64,000 nucleotides of DNA from Limnephilus marmoratus (Eukaryota > Arthropoda > Insecta > Trichoptera > Limnephilidae), in NCBI GenBank assembly GCA_917880885.1, contig OU862906.1:58942665-59006664 (forward strand). The letters are read 5' to 3'. The translations under genes were made by a program, and so were the position numbers. Shown here one piece after another: positions 47,890 to 59,563 of this stretch (positions are counted from its first letter, which is position 1; every line of letters begins with the position of its first letter). The notes beneath the pieces were generated by a model. It worked only from the letters and a program-made list of their open reading frames with translations. It did not search any database and had not been told where the DNA came from.

Positions 47890-49050
47890 AAAACATGGAT
47901 TCCTTCGTCACTTTAAAAAATGTTGCCATCTAATTTGCCTAAATTCTTGAAAGTGTAACCATCTTTTTTTTACGCTATTTGATAATCTCCTACTACCATC
48001 AATAAAAGTCGAACATTTTGCTCGTGCAATGATAGAGCGCTAACTAGAAGAGAATTGAATAAGCGACTCTCTTTTAATATCATCCTATCAGAGAGGAAGA
48101 TATATTAAATGAAATCTATTTAAAGAGATCAATGGAATTTAAATGTTCATTGATATGACTTTTTGGTTAGTAATTAGATCTAAATAGTCAAGAATTTCCA
48201 ACCCTCTTACCCGATTCATCTATTCCCCCATCCCCCTCCCCAAGATTTCAGCCTCACACATTATTAAAAAAAGAGTTTGCCAAAGAAGACTCAAGGCAGT
48301 TGAACACATGATTCCTTAATAATTATAATATTAAACTCTGGGTTGACCGATAATTTCTAAGAAATTATTATCAATCTAATATCTCAGGAAGCAGCCCTCC
48401 AACCACCCTTACATACAGGGGATTAAGTCCCAATCAGCGGAAGCCACCCCTTGATAGCAGCCAATCAAAAGCCGAAAATAATGCAAGTACATGTCTCCTT
48501 TCAGACCCGACTTGCGTGAAATTCAAATTATCATAGATTGTTATTCGCATGACTTGGTAAAATTAATTGGACGTAAGCCCTTTGTTGAATGTTAAGGTAA
48601 CTTGTTTGTAAAGGTATTAAAGGCAGTTTTATATTAAATCAACCTAAATTTATGGTTGTTGAGATCTGTGTGTTTGAAATTTGTACAATATACTTTGCTT
48701 GTTACTCTCATTTATTTTTTGTTGTTAGAATATTGTAGAAAAACTACACCAGGAAATTCTGGGGATTTTATTTTACATATACCTAAACAACACTTTGGAG
48801 TTATAAACTATTTTAAAAATAAAACAAAATCTCTCAACTTGTCAAAAAAATCATTTAATTAAAGACAGTTCCTGTTTTTATCACAAATCAAATACTTTTA
48901 GCAATAATCAGTTCTTAAAAGTCATTTCAAAGATAATCATGCGGCATTTTTTCTCACATGGCCGTTATATTTAAATTGCAGAGACTCCATCAATGAAGAG
49001 TATCCCTTCCTCGCGCCGGCGCCAATTTTACTCAGACTTTCTTTCTAGGT
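47890..49050. other. Non-genic DNA
   Basis: No gene or clear repeat. Confidence 0.4.
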
Positions 49051-49513
49051 CTTTTTACGTTAGCTCACACAAGAGGCCCCGAGGAAAAAAATCCGTCAGG
49101 GCCTATGTCATCCTTGGGAAGGCTTGGTGGAGAGTCTTTTTATGGAAAGGAAGGAGAGAAGAAGTTCTGGGAAGGAAAAAGGTATGAGGGGTGGGTAGGA
49201 ATCTGGAGTTCAATAAGTCGAGGAATCACGGTCGTACGAATCCGTCTCCGCCCGCGGACAAGGTGATATTCGGAGAGTACGGCTGGAGAAGTCAAAGGGA
49301 CTCTCTCAACCACTCCCTCTACATCTTGTCTGTCACGCAGTAGTTGGGCAAACACATCCGTATGCAAGACGTAGACAAATCTCACTCCATGAACCCGGGC
49401 ATCCCTGCTAAGCCACCAAACGTAGTAAACAATATGGGGTGACCTATGGCAGAGGTGTTGGTTATCCAATCAACGGTTCCCGGGGCGGCGGTACCCACAC
49501 CCACCTCCCAAAT
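49051..49513 (-). mobile_element. SINE-A copy, long subfamily
   Basis: Has the usual SINE-A ends but carries an extra central segment of about 110-120 bp ('gatattcggagagtacggct', 'gagaagtcaaagggactc', 'cctctacatcttgtctgtc'). The short copies lack it; the copies at 56106-56400 and 61513-61940 share it. Two subfamilies can therefore be separated. Confidence 0.87.
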
Positions 49514-50125
49514 TGTATTAAAGAGTTAATGACAACTAGCTTTTTCCGATTGGTTAATTTCCTTTGAAATTAAACAGTAGAATTTGTATTTTCTATTACT
49601 TAACAAAATATTCTGAACTCGGACTCACTTTTTGTAATTTGGGTATTGGGTGTGTTTTTTTTTAATTGCAGACTAGACCCAAGGTTCGTTGAATTTTTTT
49701 TTAACAAGGTTAGCTCTCCATGGTCGAGAGCGGGTGATTGGTAAGAAGTCCATTTTTCACTGTGAGATTTCAATATACTGTAATACAAGTGGCGTCAAGC
49801 GATTCTGAATGCATTTGCAATAACTTATTTATAAAACTTGGGTAATATTATATTACTCGTAATTTAAAAAATATAAAACACATAGATTAAACATTAAAGA
49901 AAACATAAAGGGATAGAAAAAGAAGAAAAAAAAAATAAAAGAAATAAAAAAAAAACACAGATTAAAATATGTAGGATAGATAGTATGAAATTGTATCTAT
50001 ATACAAATAATACAATTTTACATCATAAGATTATGTTCAAGGATAAACATGACCAAAAAAGGAAAAACTACACTATGAGAATGAGAATATAACACACAGA
50101 AATCGAAGCGTGGCTTGAAATGGCA

Positions 50126-50215
50126 GACGTGCTCTGATGATGGACACTGACCCGAAACGTTGGCTAAAGAAGGAGGTAGTGCAACACGGCATAAAACCCC
50201 AAAAATAAATAACGA
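50126..50215 (+). repeat. Penelope-like terminal fragment with a hammerhead-like core
   Basis: Contains 'ctctgatgatggacactgac' + CCGAAACG, then 'ttggctaaagaaggagg' and 'aaaccccaaaaataaata'. CTGATGA and GAAA separated by a short potential stem (GG/CC) fit the conserved core of hammerhead ribozymes carried by Penelope-like elements. A degenerate copy is at 3231-3310. I could not show stems I and III. Confidence 0.45.
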
Positions 50216-50500
50216 TAATATTTTATCGGCTTTAATTCGATTTTGTATATCATTCATGTGTAGAGATAATGCATCAACGTCCCTGACATTTTCTGACATT
50301 CACTACTGAACGTCACATTTTTATTGTTACGAAACAAATTTTATCGACTTTAATTCGGCTCGTTATCGACTTTAATGCGAGGAAATTAACGTCCATCTAT
50401 TTAAGAAAAAATAATATTTTATAAGTACCTGCCTAGCGAAATAGATCTTTCCTTTCGGACACCAAATGGATTTTTAGATACGCCTGTTACTAGTCACCCC

Positions 50501-50802
50501 ATAGTCACCCCATGAACCCGGGCACCAATGCTAAGTCACCTAACGTAGCTAACCACTTGGGGTGACCTATGGCAGAGGTGTTGGTTATCCAATAAATGCT
50601 TCCCGGAGCGGCGGTACCCATACCCGTCACCCAAACCCTAGATTCCTACCCACCCCTTAAACCCTTTTCCTTCCCAGAACTCTCCTCTCCTTCCCTTCCT
50701 TAAAAAAACCCCCCACACAGCATCCCCAAAGATGACATAGGCCCTGAGAGAACTTATTTTCCTCAGGGCCTCCTGTGTGGAACTCATCTAAAAAAAAAAA
50801 AG
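50501..50802 (+). mobile_element. SINE-A copy with inverted 5' half
   Basis: The right part (about 50634-50802) is in plus orientation and ends in an A-run ('ctgtgtggaactcatct' + A). The left part (50501-50633) is the 5' half of the same SINE in the opposite orientation ('catgaacccgggcacc' ... 'gcggcggtacccatacccg'). About 45 bp of consensus are missing at the junction. This is the structure produced by twin priming. Confidence 0.85.
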
Positions 50803-52553
50803 AAAAAAAAGTGAGTCATTTATTATCTTCCATTTACTTTATTGGTAAATTAATTCAATTATAATATTACAAAAAAGTTATTTGTACGTGTACCTATGTA
50901 AATTATGTATAACATTATGTGATACATAGTAAGAATGATTCTGTGATTAACGATTAACGATTTTGTATAATTCATAATGTTTCGTGAATACATCACTGGG
51001 AGCACATGGGCAGAGATGTTCACATATTTTTGATAGTAAATAACATTATTCGATTCTCATTATTCAATAACTTAACTGTAACTGATTACAAATACGCCCA
51101 TTTAAAACACATTATTTGTATTGTGAAAAACAAAATTTATGGGAAATCACGGTAACCAGTCATCAAAAATGTAGGCACCCACTTCACTTTAAGAAGAGTA
51201 TTTTGCAAAGGGCAATCGGCTCAGAATGAAATGTAGAAAAGGAAGTGAAATATTTTTAGAATAGTCGTCGACATTATATTAAAGTTGTTGTTTGTTAACT
51301 TATGGTACATTTTCTTGGAAAATAAACGAGCTACGTGACATACAGCATGTTGGGTTGCGACAAAAAACATTTTATTTTTTATTTAATTTAAATTTACAGA
51401 AGTAAATTCTTGGAGCAAATTATTATTTTTTAAACTTAGAAGTACGAGTATGTTGGGTGAGAGATGGAAAGGCTGAAAATGACTATGACATAAAGGAAGA
51501 TGCAGGTTTTACATGTATAATGTATTAATACAATGTTCAGGACACAAACATAACAATTGTTCAATTTAAATACTTACCAAAACCAAATTTATAACACAAA
51601 CCTCCTGCTTCCTCTCCAGGGAAATCGTGTTCTCAGTCCATTCAGATTCGATTCACAACGATCATCGCTTCATTGATTGGATAAATATAGATAGGGTTTT
51701 AATAAATTAGAATAATTTGTGAATTTATTTATGAATCGACGCTTCTAGGAAAAGCTTTAATCTCTTTGTGAACTCAAAGTTATTGATTCTAAAATATAAT
51801 AAAAGGGATGAATGGATAACGCATAATTACATAAGTTTTACTTATGGGTCACATCTTGGCTGAGCTGGCACCTCGTTAGGAAATATCACTGAGTTGATTC
51901 AGATATATAAAATTTAATTATATTTTAAAAACACGTGTTGCAGATAACTTAAGGATTTGAATGCGACATGGCCCAGAATGGCTTGCCCCGGGCGCTTAAT
52001 AGGGCATTACCAGAGAAAACCGGAAATACGTCATTTTCAAAAAAGTTTTTAGACGTATTGACTCTTTTCCACAAAAAATTATAAATGGATTTCGAAAGAT
52101 TGTTCTTTTATCTAGCATTCGTATGTAATAAATTTTGAGAATTTTTTTTAATTTTTAGTATAATAAGGTTATTCCATAGGTCGTTGGCAGATTTGTTCAA
52201 TTTTCAAAAAAGTTTTTGTATTATACCACACCCATTTCAAATAATAAAATCATGCAGTAAAATAAATCAATACATTATCTAGCAAACGTATGTTTTAGAA
52301 TTTTAATTTTAGTTTCAATAAAATCATTAAAAAATATGTACGTACATCTGTTTCTTGGCGAAAATTGGTCCGTTTGTGTATTTATTTGCGCACTTACAAA
52401 CTAATGTATTTCAGATTTTTTTAACATTCTTATTAAATTTAGACATTATTGAAAAATGATAAATACTTATAATCAAAAAATAACTACAAAAAGTACATTT
52501 TTTTAATAGTTTTATCATCACGCCTTTCAGCATTTTTGGATGAAGGTATAAAT
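50803..52553. other. Non-genic AT-rich DNA
   Basis: No gene or dispersed repeat recognised. Confidence 0.4.
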
Positions 52554-52579
52554 TAAACTAACTAACTAACTAACTAACC

Positions 52580-55575
52580 ATCACGCCGTTTCCCCGCAGG
52601 GGTAGGCAGAGAGGACGGACCGCCAAACAACTCGGTCTTGGCACACACTCTTTGCCTCACTCACATTCATACATCGTCTCATACATACTCTTCTATTATT
52701 CTGACTTTTGACATGGCCCGTCTCAAGTATCTGATTCACTTGATCGTGCCATGTCTTCCTCATTCGCTCTACGTGCCCAAACCATCTGAGGGTCCCTTTC
52801 TTAATTTTGCTCATTATACTTACATCAGCCTTACATTCTTTGCGGATATCCACATTTCTAACACGATCATACATGGTTTTACCACACATACGTCTCAGGG
52901 ATCTCATTTCAACAGCATTCAGTTTACTTTCATCCTTCCTCTGCCAGTTCCATGCCTCACTGCCATACATCAGGGTAGGTACCAGGACTCCATTGTGGAC
53001 TGCTAGCTTCGCTTTTTTTGACAGTTTTTTATTAGCGCCAACAGCATTCAGTCCTCCATTAATGGAGTTACCGGCATTTACCCTTCTTTCGATATCTCTA
53101 TCAGCCTTCCCATCTCTCGTAAACATACTACCCAGATACACAAACTCATCCACCTGCTCCAAGTATTCATCATTCACAAATATATCGCACACTGTTTTCG
53201 TACTCTCCCTTTCAAACACCATGACTTTAGACTTACTTACATTCATCATTAACTCATTCTTCATACATACTTCGTTCATCCTAGATACTAGAGACTGTAG
53301 ATCTTCCATAGTGTTAGAGATCAGCACCGCATCATCAGCATGCAACAGGCCTCAATTTCCGCTCTTTTCGATCTCATGTTAGTAATGAAGACTCTGCAAA
53401 GTTCTTCAAAATACAAACGCTAACTTGTCGAAGAAACATAGCAGATTCGGTAATGTTATTTAAAATTACACATAACTTAATCGATTGTCCTGATCTTCTT
53501 CAACGCCTATCATTCCATGTTCCAAATCGCAACAGCAGGCAGTCACTTACCTTTAATCTCCCTATTTGCAAGACCAATTCCAAACAGAACTCATTTATCT
53601 ACAGATCCACACACTCATTTAACTCAAATTATTACCACATTGACATTTTTAACTCAACTTTACGTGACATAAAACGAAAACTCAGCAAGCACCATGACTC
53701 AAACTAGAAAGTTCAATCCCTATATATATTCCCGTCCTTTGCCTCTTAATCCTATTCCTATGTTCCTCCTCCCTCCCCCCCCCTTTTTATATTTTGTAAC
53801 TAAAAAATAAAACTTACATATCACACTTTATTATTATAACTATCATCAGTGGAAAGTTCATAATTGGCATAAATAACATCCTATTATTTTATTATATTAT
53901 AATTTCTGATTTGCTGTCAACTTTCTCCAAAATAAATAAAATAAAAAATAAAATAAAATAAATAAAAACATTTTTCAGACTATTCAATTTCGCGCCCAAT
54001 CCCACATCTTTCAATTCTTGCATACAATTATCCATGTATAGATTGAATAACCATGGTGACATTACGCAGCCTTGCTTAACACCTTTTGTGATGTCAAACC
54101 ACCCCGTAAAATCACCGTTCACCCTAACACATGCAACGCTTCCCTCGTACAGAGACGCAATTGCCTGTATGAGATTTGCATTCACTCCATACTTGGACAA
54201 CACCTTCCATAGCTTTTTCCTGTCGACTCGGTCGTACGCTTTTTGAAGATCTACAAAGGCGCAGAAAAGTTTCTGGTTTTTCGCCAGAAACTTCTCACTG
54301 AGCATACGCAAGGAGAAAATCTGGTCCATGCATCCCCTTCCACTCATAAAGGCACCTTGCACATCCCATATTTTATCCTTTGTTTCCGTTCTTACCCTTT
54401 CAATCAATATTCTTCCATACAGCTTGCCGACAGAACTTAGCAGGCTAATAGCCCTATGATTCCCACATTCCATGCGTGACCCTTTACCTTTGTACAACGG
54501 CATGATTACAGCCCTCCTCCAATCTAATGGCGTGTAACCCTCCTCTAAACATTGATTAAACAGTTTGCACAACCATGTGAGAATAATATGGCTATCTCCT
54601 TTAAAATATTCGGCAGCAATATTGTCGAAACCAACAGCCTTACCATTCTTCATGCATTTAATCGATTTTTTTATTTCATCCATACTGATTTTGATAACAT
54701 TCACTCCGTCATCGTTCATTCCCGATTCAACGCTGGACTCACTATCACCCGAGTTGCTTTCGAAGACTTCCTCAAAATATTTCATCCATCTTTCTTTTAT
54801 TTCTTCTTCATTCGTCAACATTCTTCCATCATTCGATTTTATCACTTTCATTCTTCCGTTCTCTGGGCCACTCCGGGACCTTTTGACTTCCTTCCAAAAC
54901 AGTTTAATGTTTTCTTGGAAGTGTTTTGTCATTTTTATTCCCTCTTCATCTTCCAGGCGTTTCTTTCGTTCTTTCACTCCAACACTTACTCTTTTCTTGC
55001 ATCCCTTGTATACTTCTTTCGCTCTATCTCTCTCTTCGCTTGAAGCACTGTCAGTCGCTATCAGACGTAACCAAGCTTTCTTTTTCTCTGAGACCAGTGC
55101 TTTGATCTCGTCATCCCACCATGCATCGCCTTTCTTCCTACCTTGCTTACTTATTCCACACACGTCTCTAGCAGATTCGCACAGACTGACCTTTATGTGG
55201 TTCCATGTTTCGTCTATGCTTAGACCGTCCATTTCTTTCGCATTCAATCTCATTTCTGCACATTTCTCATACTCACTTCTCACATAATCGTTTTGCAGTT
55301 TTTCTATTTTGACTCTTGTTGGAGCTGATACCGTTTTCACTTTAGAGCGCCATCCGCGAAAGAGGTTTACTCTTGATACCACCAGAAAGTGGTCAGTTTC
55401 AACCTCAGCCCCTCTGAAAAACTCTTGTGTCCTCGGTAACGGCTCTCAACCTAGAGTCAATTACTACAAAATCAATTATTGATCTTTCATTTCCTCTTTC
55501 CCACGTATATTGGTGGATACCTTTATGATCGAAAAAGGTATTCGATACAAACAGGCTCCACTCTAAACATACTCT
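52580..55575 (-). pseudogene. RTE-like ORF2: endonuclease C-terminus, reverse transcriptase, C-terminal domain
   Basis: Reading from 55575 down: the EN end ('HQYTWERGNERSIIDFVV', then 'TDHFLVVSRV' after a frameshift near 55400), a charged linker, and RT motifs 'KNGKAVGFDNIAAEYFKG', 'VIMPLYKGKGSRMECGNHRA', 'FVDLQKAYDRVDR' and 'GVKQGCVMSPWLFNLYMDN'. The frame is then cut by the nested LINE. It resumes with the catalytic box LHADD, 'FVYLGSMFTRDGKADRDI', 'GSEAWNWQRKDESKLNA' and 'GTLRWFGHVERM', ending '...AYPCGETA' at the stop. Removing the insert restores the frame across LNSLKN|GLLHADD. Apart from the insert and the upstream frameshift the RT is open over about 740 codons, so this copy is relatively young. 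The RT makes cDNA at nicked targets in this family. Confidence 0.87.
53351..53968 (+). mobile_element. Nested 5'-truncated LINE tail (618 bp)
   Basis: Begins in the frame 'LNFRSFRSHVSNEDSAKFF' (the post-RT region of Jockey/CR1-type LINEs) and continues through 'FKITHNLIDCPDLLQRLSFH' to a stop at 53705. It ends in AAATAA repeats and an A-run at 53968. It interrupts the RTE-like ORF exactly at 53350/53969 without an obvious target duplication. Confidence 0.82.
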
Positions 55576-55579
55576 ATAC

Positions 55580-56105
55580 ATACATACATAAATTAAAGCT
55601 AATTTGAATTAAAATAAATTCGATATTGAGTTATAATTTTAAAAAGCTGGTACGGAGAATAATTAATCTTTCTCATTGTAACCGCCCTGCACGATCGTAA
55701 GGACAACTTTCGACGAAATGTGGATTTTCGTCCGCTGGCTGGTTAAACGCTCTTAAGCGATGACCGGTCTGTCTACAGTTAAAATCAAGAAGAAGCCCGG
55801 AGAGGCGAACGCAGCTCTTGTCTGCCCGCCTCCCCCCTCTCCCACATAATTATTAGCCAATCAAAAGCGTCTAGCCAATGTTGCCAACTTTTGCCAAGTT
55901 ATATTATATATATAGTACCTGACGACGGAAATAATAATATAGGGGTAGGAAGTTAAAATTCAGAAATTATTTCATGACATAATGTAGGAATGACTGCAAT
56001 ATTTTTTAATAATGGGTTCAAAGAAATGCCTAGTAATCGAGTCGTGCTGCTAACCCGGAGTGCGGCAATGATGATGGATGTGCAGTGAAAGGGCGTAATT
56101 TCATT
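55580..56105. other. Non-genic DNA
   Basis: No gene. A small GC-rich patch near 55800-55850; nothing recognised. Confidence 0.4.
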
Positions 56106-56400
56106 TTTTTTTCATATTTGCTCCACACAGGAAACCCTGAGAAAAATAATAATTCCCCCAAGGCATAATATATCTCAAATTGAGGGATGCTGTGTGGAGG
56201 TCATTTGAGGAAAGGAAAGTGAAGAAGTTCTATATTCTGTTTATGTATGAGGGTGGGTACGGGTAGTATGTCCAGGAGTGAAGAATGTTTACATCCATCC
56301 ATCCCACTGCGGTGCAAGGCGATGTTCCTGTTGGTGAGGTCAAAAGATTTCCCTCAAGTGGTTGACGGATGCATCCACCACCACGACCGTAATAGCGACA
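56106..56400 (-). mobile_element. SINE-A copy, long subfamily, truncated
   Basis: T-run, 'gctccacacaggaaaccctg', 'gctgtgtggaggtcatttg', then the long-subfamily segment 'gcggtgcaaggcgatgttcc' and 'gaggtcaaaagatttccctc'. The tRNA-proximal 5' part is absent beyond about 56400. Confidence 0.75.
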
Positions 56401-56576
56401 GTGATAGCTGTTGGATGTTGTGTGTTGTGATTGTCCTGTTTTATATTTAAATTCATGTAGCACTGAACATTTCCTTATCATTTATTTTAATCTCGATGTG
56501 TAGAGCCCTTTATATTAAACTTTCGCGTCTATGCCACCTTTTACTAAAATATTGCTAAAATCTTATCTAAACTCTC

Positions 56577-57000
56577 TGTTGTCTGTGGCGCATAAACTTT
56601 CACTTTCTGTGTCTATAAAATGGCGTGTTTTGACGCTGCTTGTCATTCTTGAAAACATTATTCTAAATCTTACAAACAGTCTCTCTCTATCCTCGTCTAA
56701 ACTCTGCTTGTTTAGCAAACCGTCGTTCATTTCTGTTACTTTAATTAGTCTCAATTATTGTCGTCAGTCAAGTGTTCAGACAAAACCACTCTGTCAAATT
56801 TTATTCATCAGAATAAACAGTTATAAATATCCAGTACCAAACACAAGTGTTTTTTACTAACAAAGGATTACCTCAAACTACCTTCACTCTATCACTCAAT
56901 GTACCGTTCCATGGTGTGGAACAGAAGGAAGCCTATAAAGCAGCTCAACCTTACAACCTGACTGCAGCTATCTGGAGAGAACCACACCTGGACCTACGCA
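56577..57000 (+). repeat. 5' LTR (TG...CA, 424 bp)
   Basis: Starts TGTTGTCTGT and ends CTACGCA. A TATA box (TATAAAA) is at 56614-56620 and AATAAA at 56812-56817. Compared with the 3' LTR there are six substitutions and no indels by eye, all transitions (about 1.4%). Confidence 0.92.
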
Positions 57001-57018
57001 TGGTCCTTCGAGCCGGAT
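57001..57018 (+). promoter_or_regulatory. Primer-binding site
   Basis: TGGTCCTTCGAGCCGGAT directly follows the 5' LTR; the leading TGG is complementary to a tRNA 3' CCA, as expected for priming minus-strand DNA. The tRNA identity was not determined. Confidence 0.75.
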
Positions 57019-57140
57019 TGAAGCAGCATCATCACAGCAAGCCAAAATTAAGCCGTACATTATTTTCCTTTCCTTTCTGTGTAAAATTGTTGCTTTTCTC
57101 TAAATCTTTGTACTCTTTGCGGATCTTTGATAATCTGATA

Positions 57141-58300
57141 ATGGCGGACAATCTGAAAGCACTCATCGCTAGAAGGGGGCAGATTAAAGCGCTCATTACC
57201 AAGTTTCAGTCGGTATTAGATGACAATCAAACAGATCCGTTAATAATTCAAGCCCGATTAGAAAAAGTCGAACCTTTACATGACTTATTCATGGAAATGC
57301 AACTCCGAATAAGTGTGTGTGACGAAGGTTCAGATCTCGCTTCGGATGATGAAACCGATCGCTTCGAATTAATGTATTTCAAAGCAATTACCCAAGCAAA
57401 ATCGCGTCTGACGAACGAGTTCTAAACCCAGTCACTTCAATCTCAATTAAATCTTAATTCCAAAATGCAGTTACCAATTTTAAAATTACCTACATTCTCA
57501 GGTGCATTGTCTGAATGGACCTGCTTTGAAGAATCCTTCAAATCCTTAATTGAAACGAACAACGAATTATGTGAAATACAAAAATTTCACTATCTCAAAT
57601 CTTCATTAACTGGAGAGGCTTCCAAATTACTAACATCTCTTGAAATCTCTTCCAACAACTACAGCATTGCATGGAAATTATTAAAAGATCGATACGCAAA
57701 TAAACGTCTAATTATTCAGAATCATATTCAATCTATATTTGACATTGCAACAATTAAAGTTGAATCTGCCAAGGAAATTCTATCCTTTTTAGATAAAATT
57801 TTAATTAATTTACGGGCTCTAAAAAACTTAAATCTACCTACAGAACATTGGGACGCTTTATTAATTTACCATTTCTCAAAAAAACTTGATTTTACAACAG
57901 CTCGCGAATGGGAAAGAATTCCTATTCCAGAACCAAATTCTCATGTACATGCCATGGATACATTTATAAAGTTTTTAACTGATAAATCTCATATGCTTCA
58001 ATCTATTCCAAAATCATCTGTAACATCTCATAAATCAATAATAGCAAAAAACCAAATTTAACATTTGTAACATCCCAAAATTATTGTTGTAAGATTTGTT
58101 CGGGAAATCATATTATGTATCAGTGCCCTAAGTTTCAAAAAATGACTGTTCAAGATAGAATAAACACGGTTAAGTGTTTACATTTGTGTTACAACTGTCT
58201 AGGACGAGGTCATGCTTACGAACAATGTCAAAGCAAAACACTTTGCAAAATTTGCAACAAAAAACATCACACTCTGTGTCACAAGGAAGTTCAAAGTTAA
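57141..58300 (+). pseudogene. BEL/Pao gag (broken)
   Basis: The ATG at 57141 opens an N-terminal helical region (MADNLKALIARR...). An in-frame TAA stops it at 57423-57425. Downstream in the same frame is the conserved BEL gag block (DUF1759 type) beginning 'LPILKLPTFSGALSEW', reaching 58061. A frameshift in the A-run near 58047 is followed by three zinc-knuckle-like motifs: CKIC...H....C, CYNC....H....C and CKIC...H...C. An in-frame TAA lies at 58298-58300. Gag would package the RNA. The stop codon and frameshift make this copy non-functional. Confidence 0.85.
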
Positions 58301-58333
58301 TCTGAACAAAGTCCTATCATCTCCGCTACATCC

Positions 58334-59563
58334 ATGGCAAATGAATCGCATGCATTTCTATCTACTGTCGTCCTCATTGTGAAGAATGCGCAAGGACATT
58401 TTATTCAAGCTCGAGCCTTGTTGGACCAAGGGAGTCAGTCTAATTTCATCACTAAAAAATTAGCTACGCAGTTAGGCGTGCAGCTAACAAAGTCTAATAG
58501 TTCAATTACTGGAATAACCGATGCTTCATTTAACAGTAATTTCAAAACTAATATTACCATTGCTTCTAGAATTAACAAAACGTTTTGTAAAAAATTTATC
58601 TTGCATTTGTTTAAATGAAATTACTCCAAACATTCCAGCGCACAAGATCACCAGCAAGGCCGCAGCTACGCTTCCATCACATATGAAGCTAGCAGACCCA
58701 ATCTATCATCAACCTGCATCAGTCGACATCCTTCCTGGCTGCGACATGTTCTGGAGTTGCCTAGAACGCAAGCGAACAAATGTACTTGGAACGCAACTTC
58801 AACAAACCGCTTTCGGCTGGGTAATTACACACACCGACACACCAGCTGACAAAGGTATTTCATTATTTTCCATTAAAGACAACAATGCCTTGCATGATCT
58901 CATGACTAAATTCTGGCATTTGGAAGAAAACCTTTCTCATCCACTTCAGTCTTTGGAAGAAAAGGCTGCCGAATCACACTTCATGGATACATATTCCAGA
59001 AATGAAGATGGTAGATTTGTCGTGGAGCTTCCGCTCAAAGGAAACCCACAAGACTTGGGTTCGTCACTCAACACAGCAACAAAACGATGGCACTCCGTTG
59101 AACGGAAACTCTCAAAATCACCACCCTTACAATTGCAATATTCTGACCTTATGAATGAATATATTCAACTAAACCACATGTCTGAAATATCTATTAACGA
59201 CAACAATGCATCCACTAACCATCATTTCTACTTACCTCACCATTCTATTCTACGTGAATCCAGTGAAACCACAAAACTAAGGGTCGTGTTTGATGGATCT
59301 GCGAAAACATCCTCAGCTCTCTCTCTAAATGACATTCTTATGGTTGGTCCAACCATTCAAGATGATCTACTCTCAATAATTCTACGTTTCAGAACTTACA
59401 GATATGTTATCTCTGCGGGCATAGAAAAAATGTACCGTCAGATCTTAATAACCCCTAAACATCGTGATTTGCAAAGAATTGTTTGGTCAAACCCTTCTTC
59501 AAACAAATTATCTCATTTCAGACTCAACACAATTACCTACGGTACGGCATCAGCTCTGTACTC
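58334..59563 (+). pseudogene. BEL/Pao protease and partial reverse transcriptase (broken)
   Basis: The retropepsin-like domain shows 'ARALLDQGSQSNFIT' (DQGSQ is the BEL/Pao form of the active-site motif). The frame shifts near 58600. The following frame has 'ILPGCDMFWSCLE' and 'QTAFGWVITH', then the RT start: 'KLRVVFDGSAKTS', 'LNDILMVGPTIQDDLL'. The first catalytic aspartate, normally in an 'DIEKMYRQ' context, is glycine here (codon GGC at 59418-59420). The frame passes 'NTITYGTASA' and then enters the 3' LTR at 59564. Most of RT, RNase H and integrase are absent. Confidence 0.85.

Larger units (their letters stand above)
52554..55580 (-). mobile_element. (TTAG)n-tailed RTE-like LINE, 5' truncated, split by another LINE
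   Basis: Minus-strand element with the end of the EN domain, a long RT, the C-terminal region, a stop codon at 52580-52582 and a (TTAG)n tail starting two bases later. A 618-bp LINE tail is inserted at 53351-53968. The 5' end fades near 55575. Other copies of its 3' end lie at 4235-4342 and 60290-60382. Confidence 0.88.

Noticed and set aside
52638..53382. Plus-strand frames over the RTE-like LINE
   Set aside because: Antisense shadows of the minus-strand reverse transcriptase.
54034..55287. Long plus-strand frames (up to 240 codons)
   Set aside because: Antisense shadows of the minus-strand LINE ORF2.
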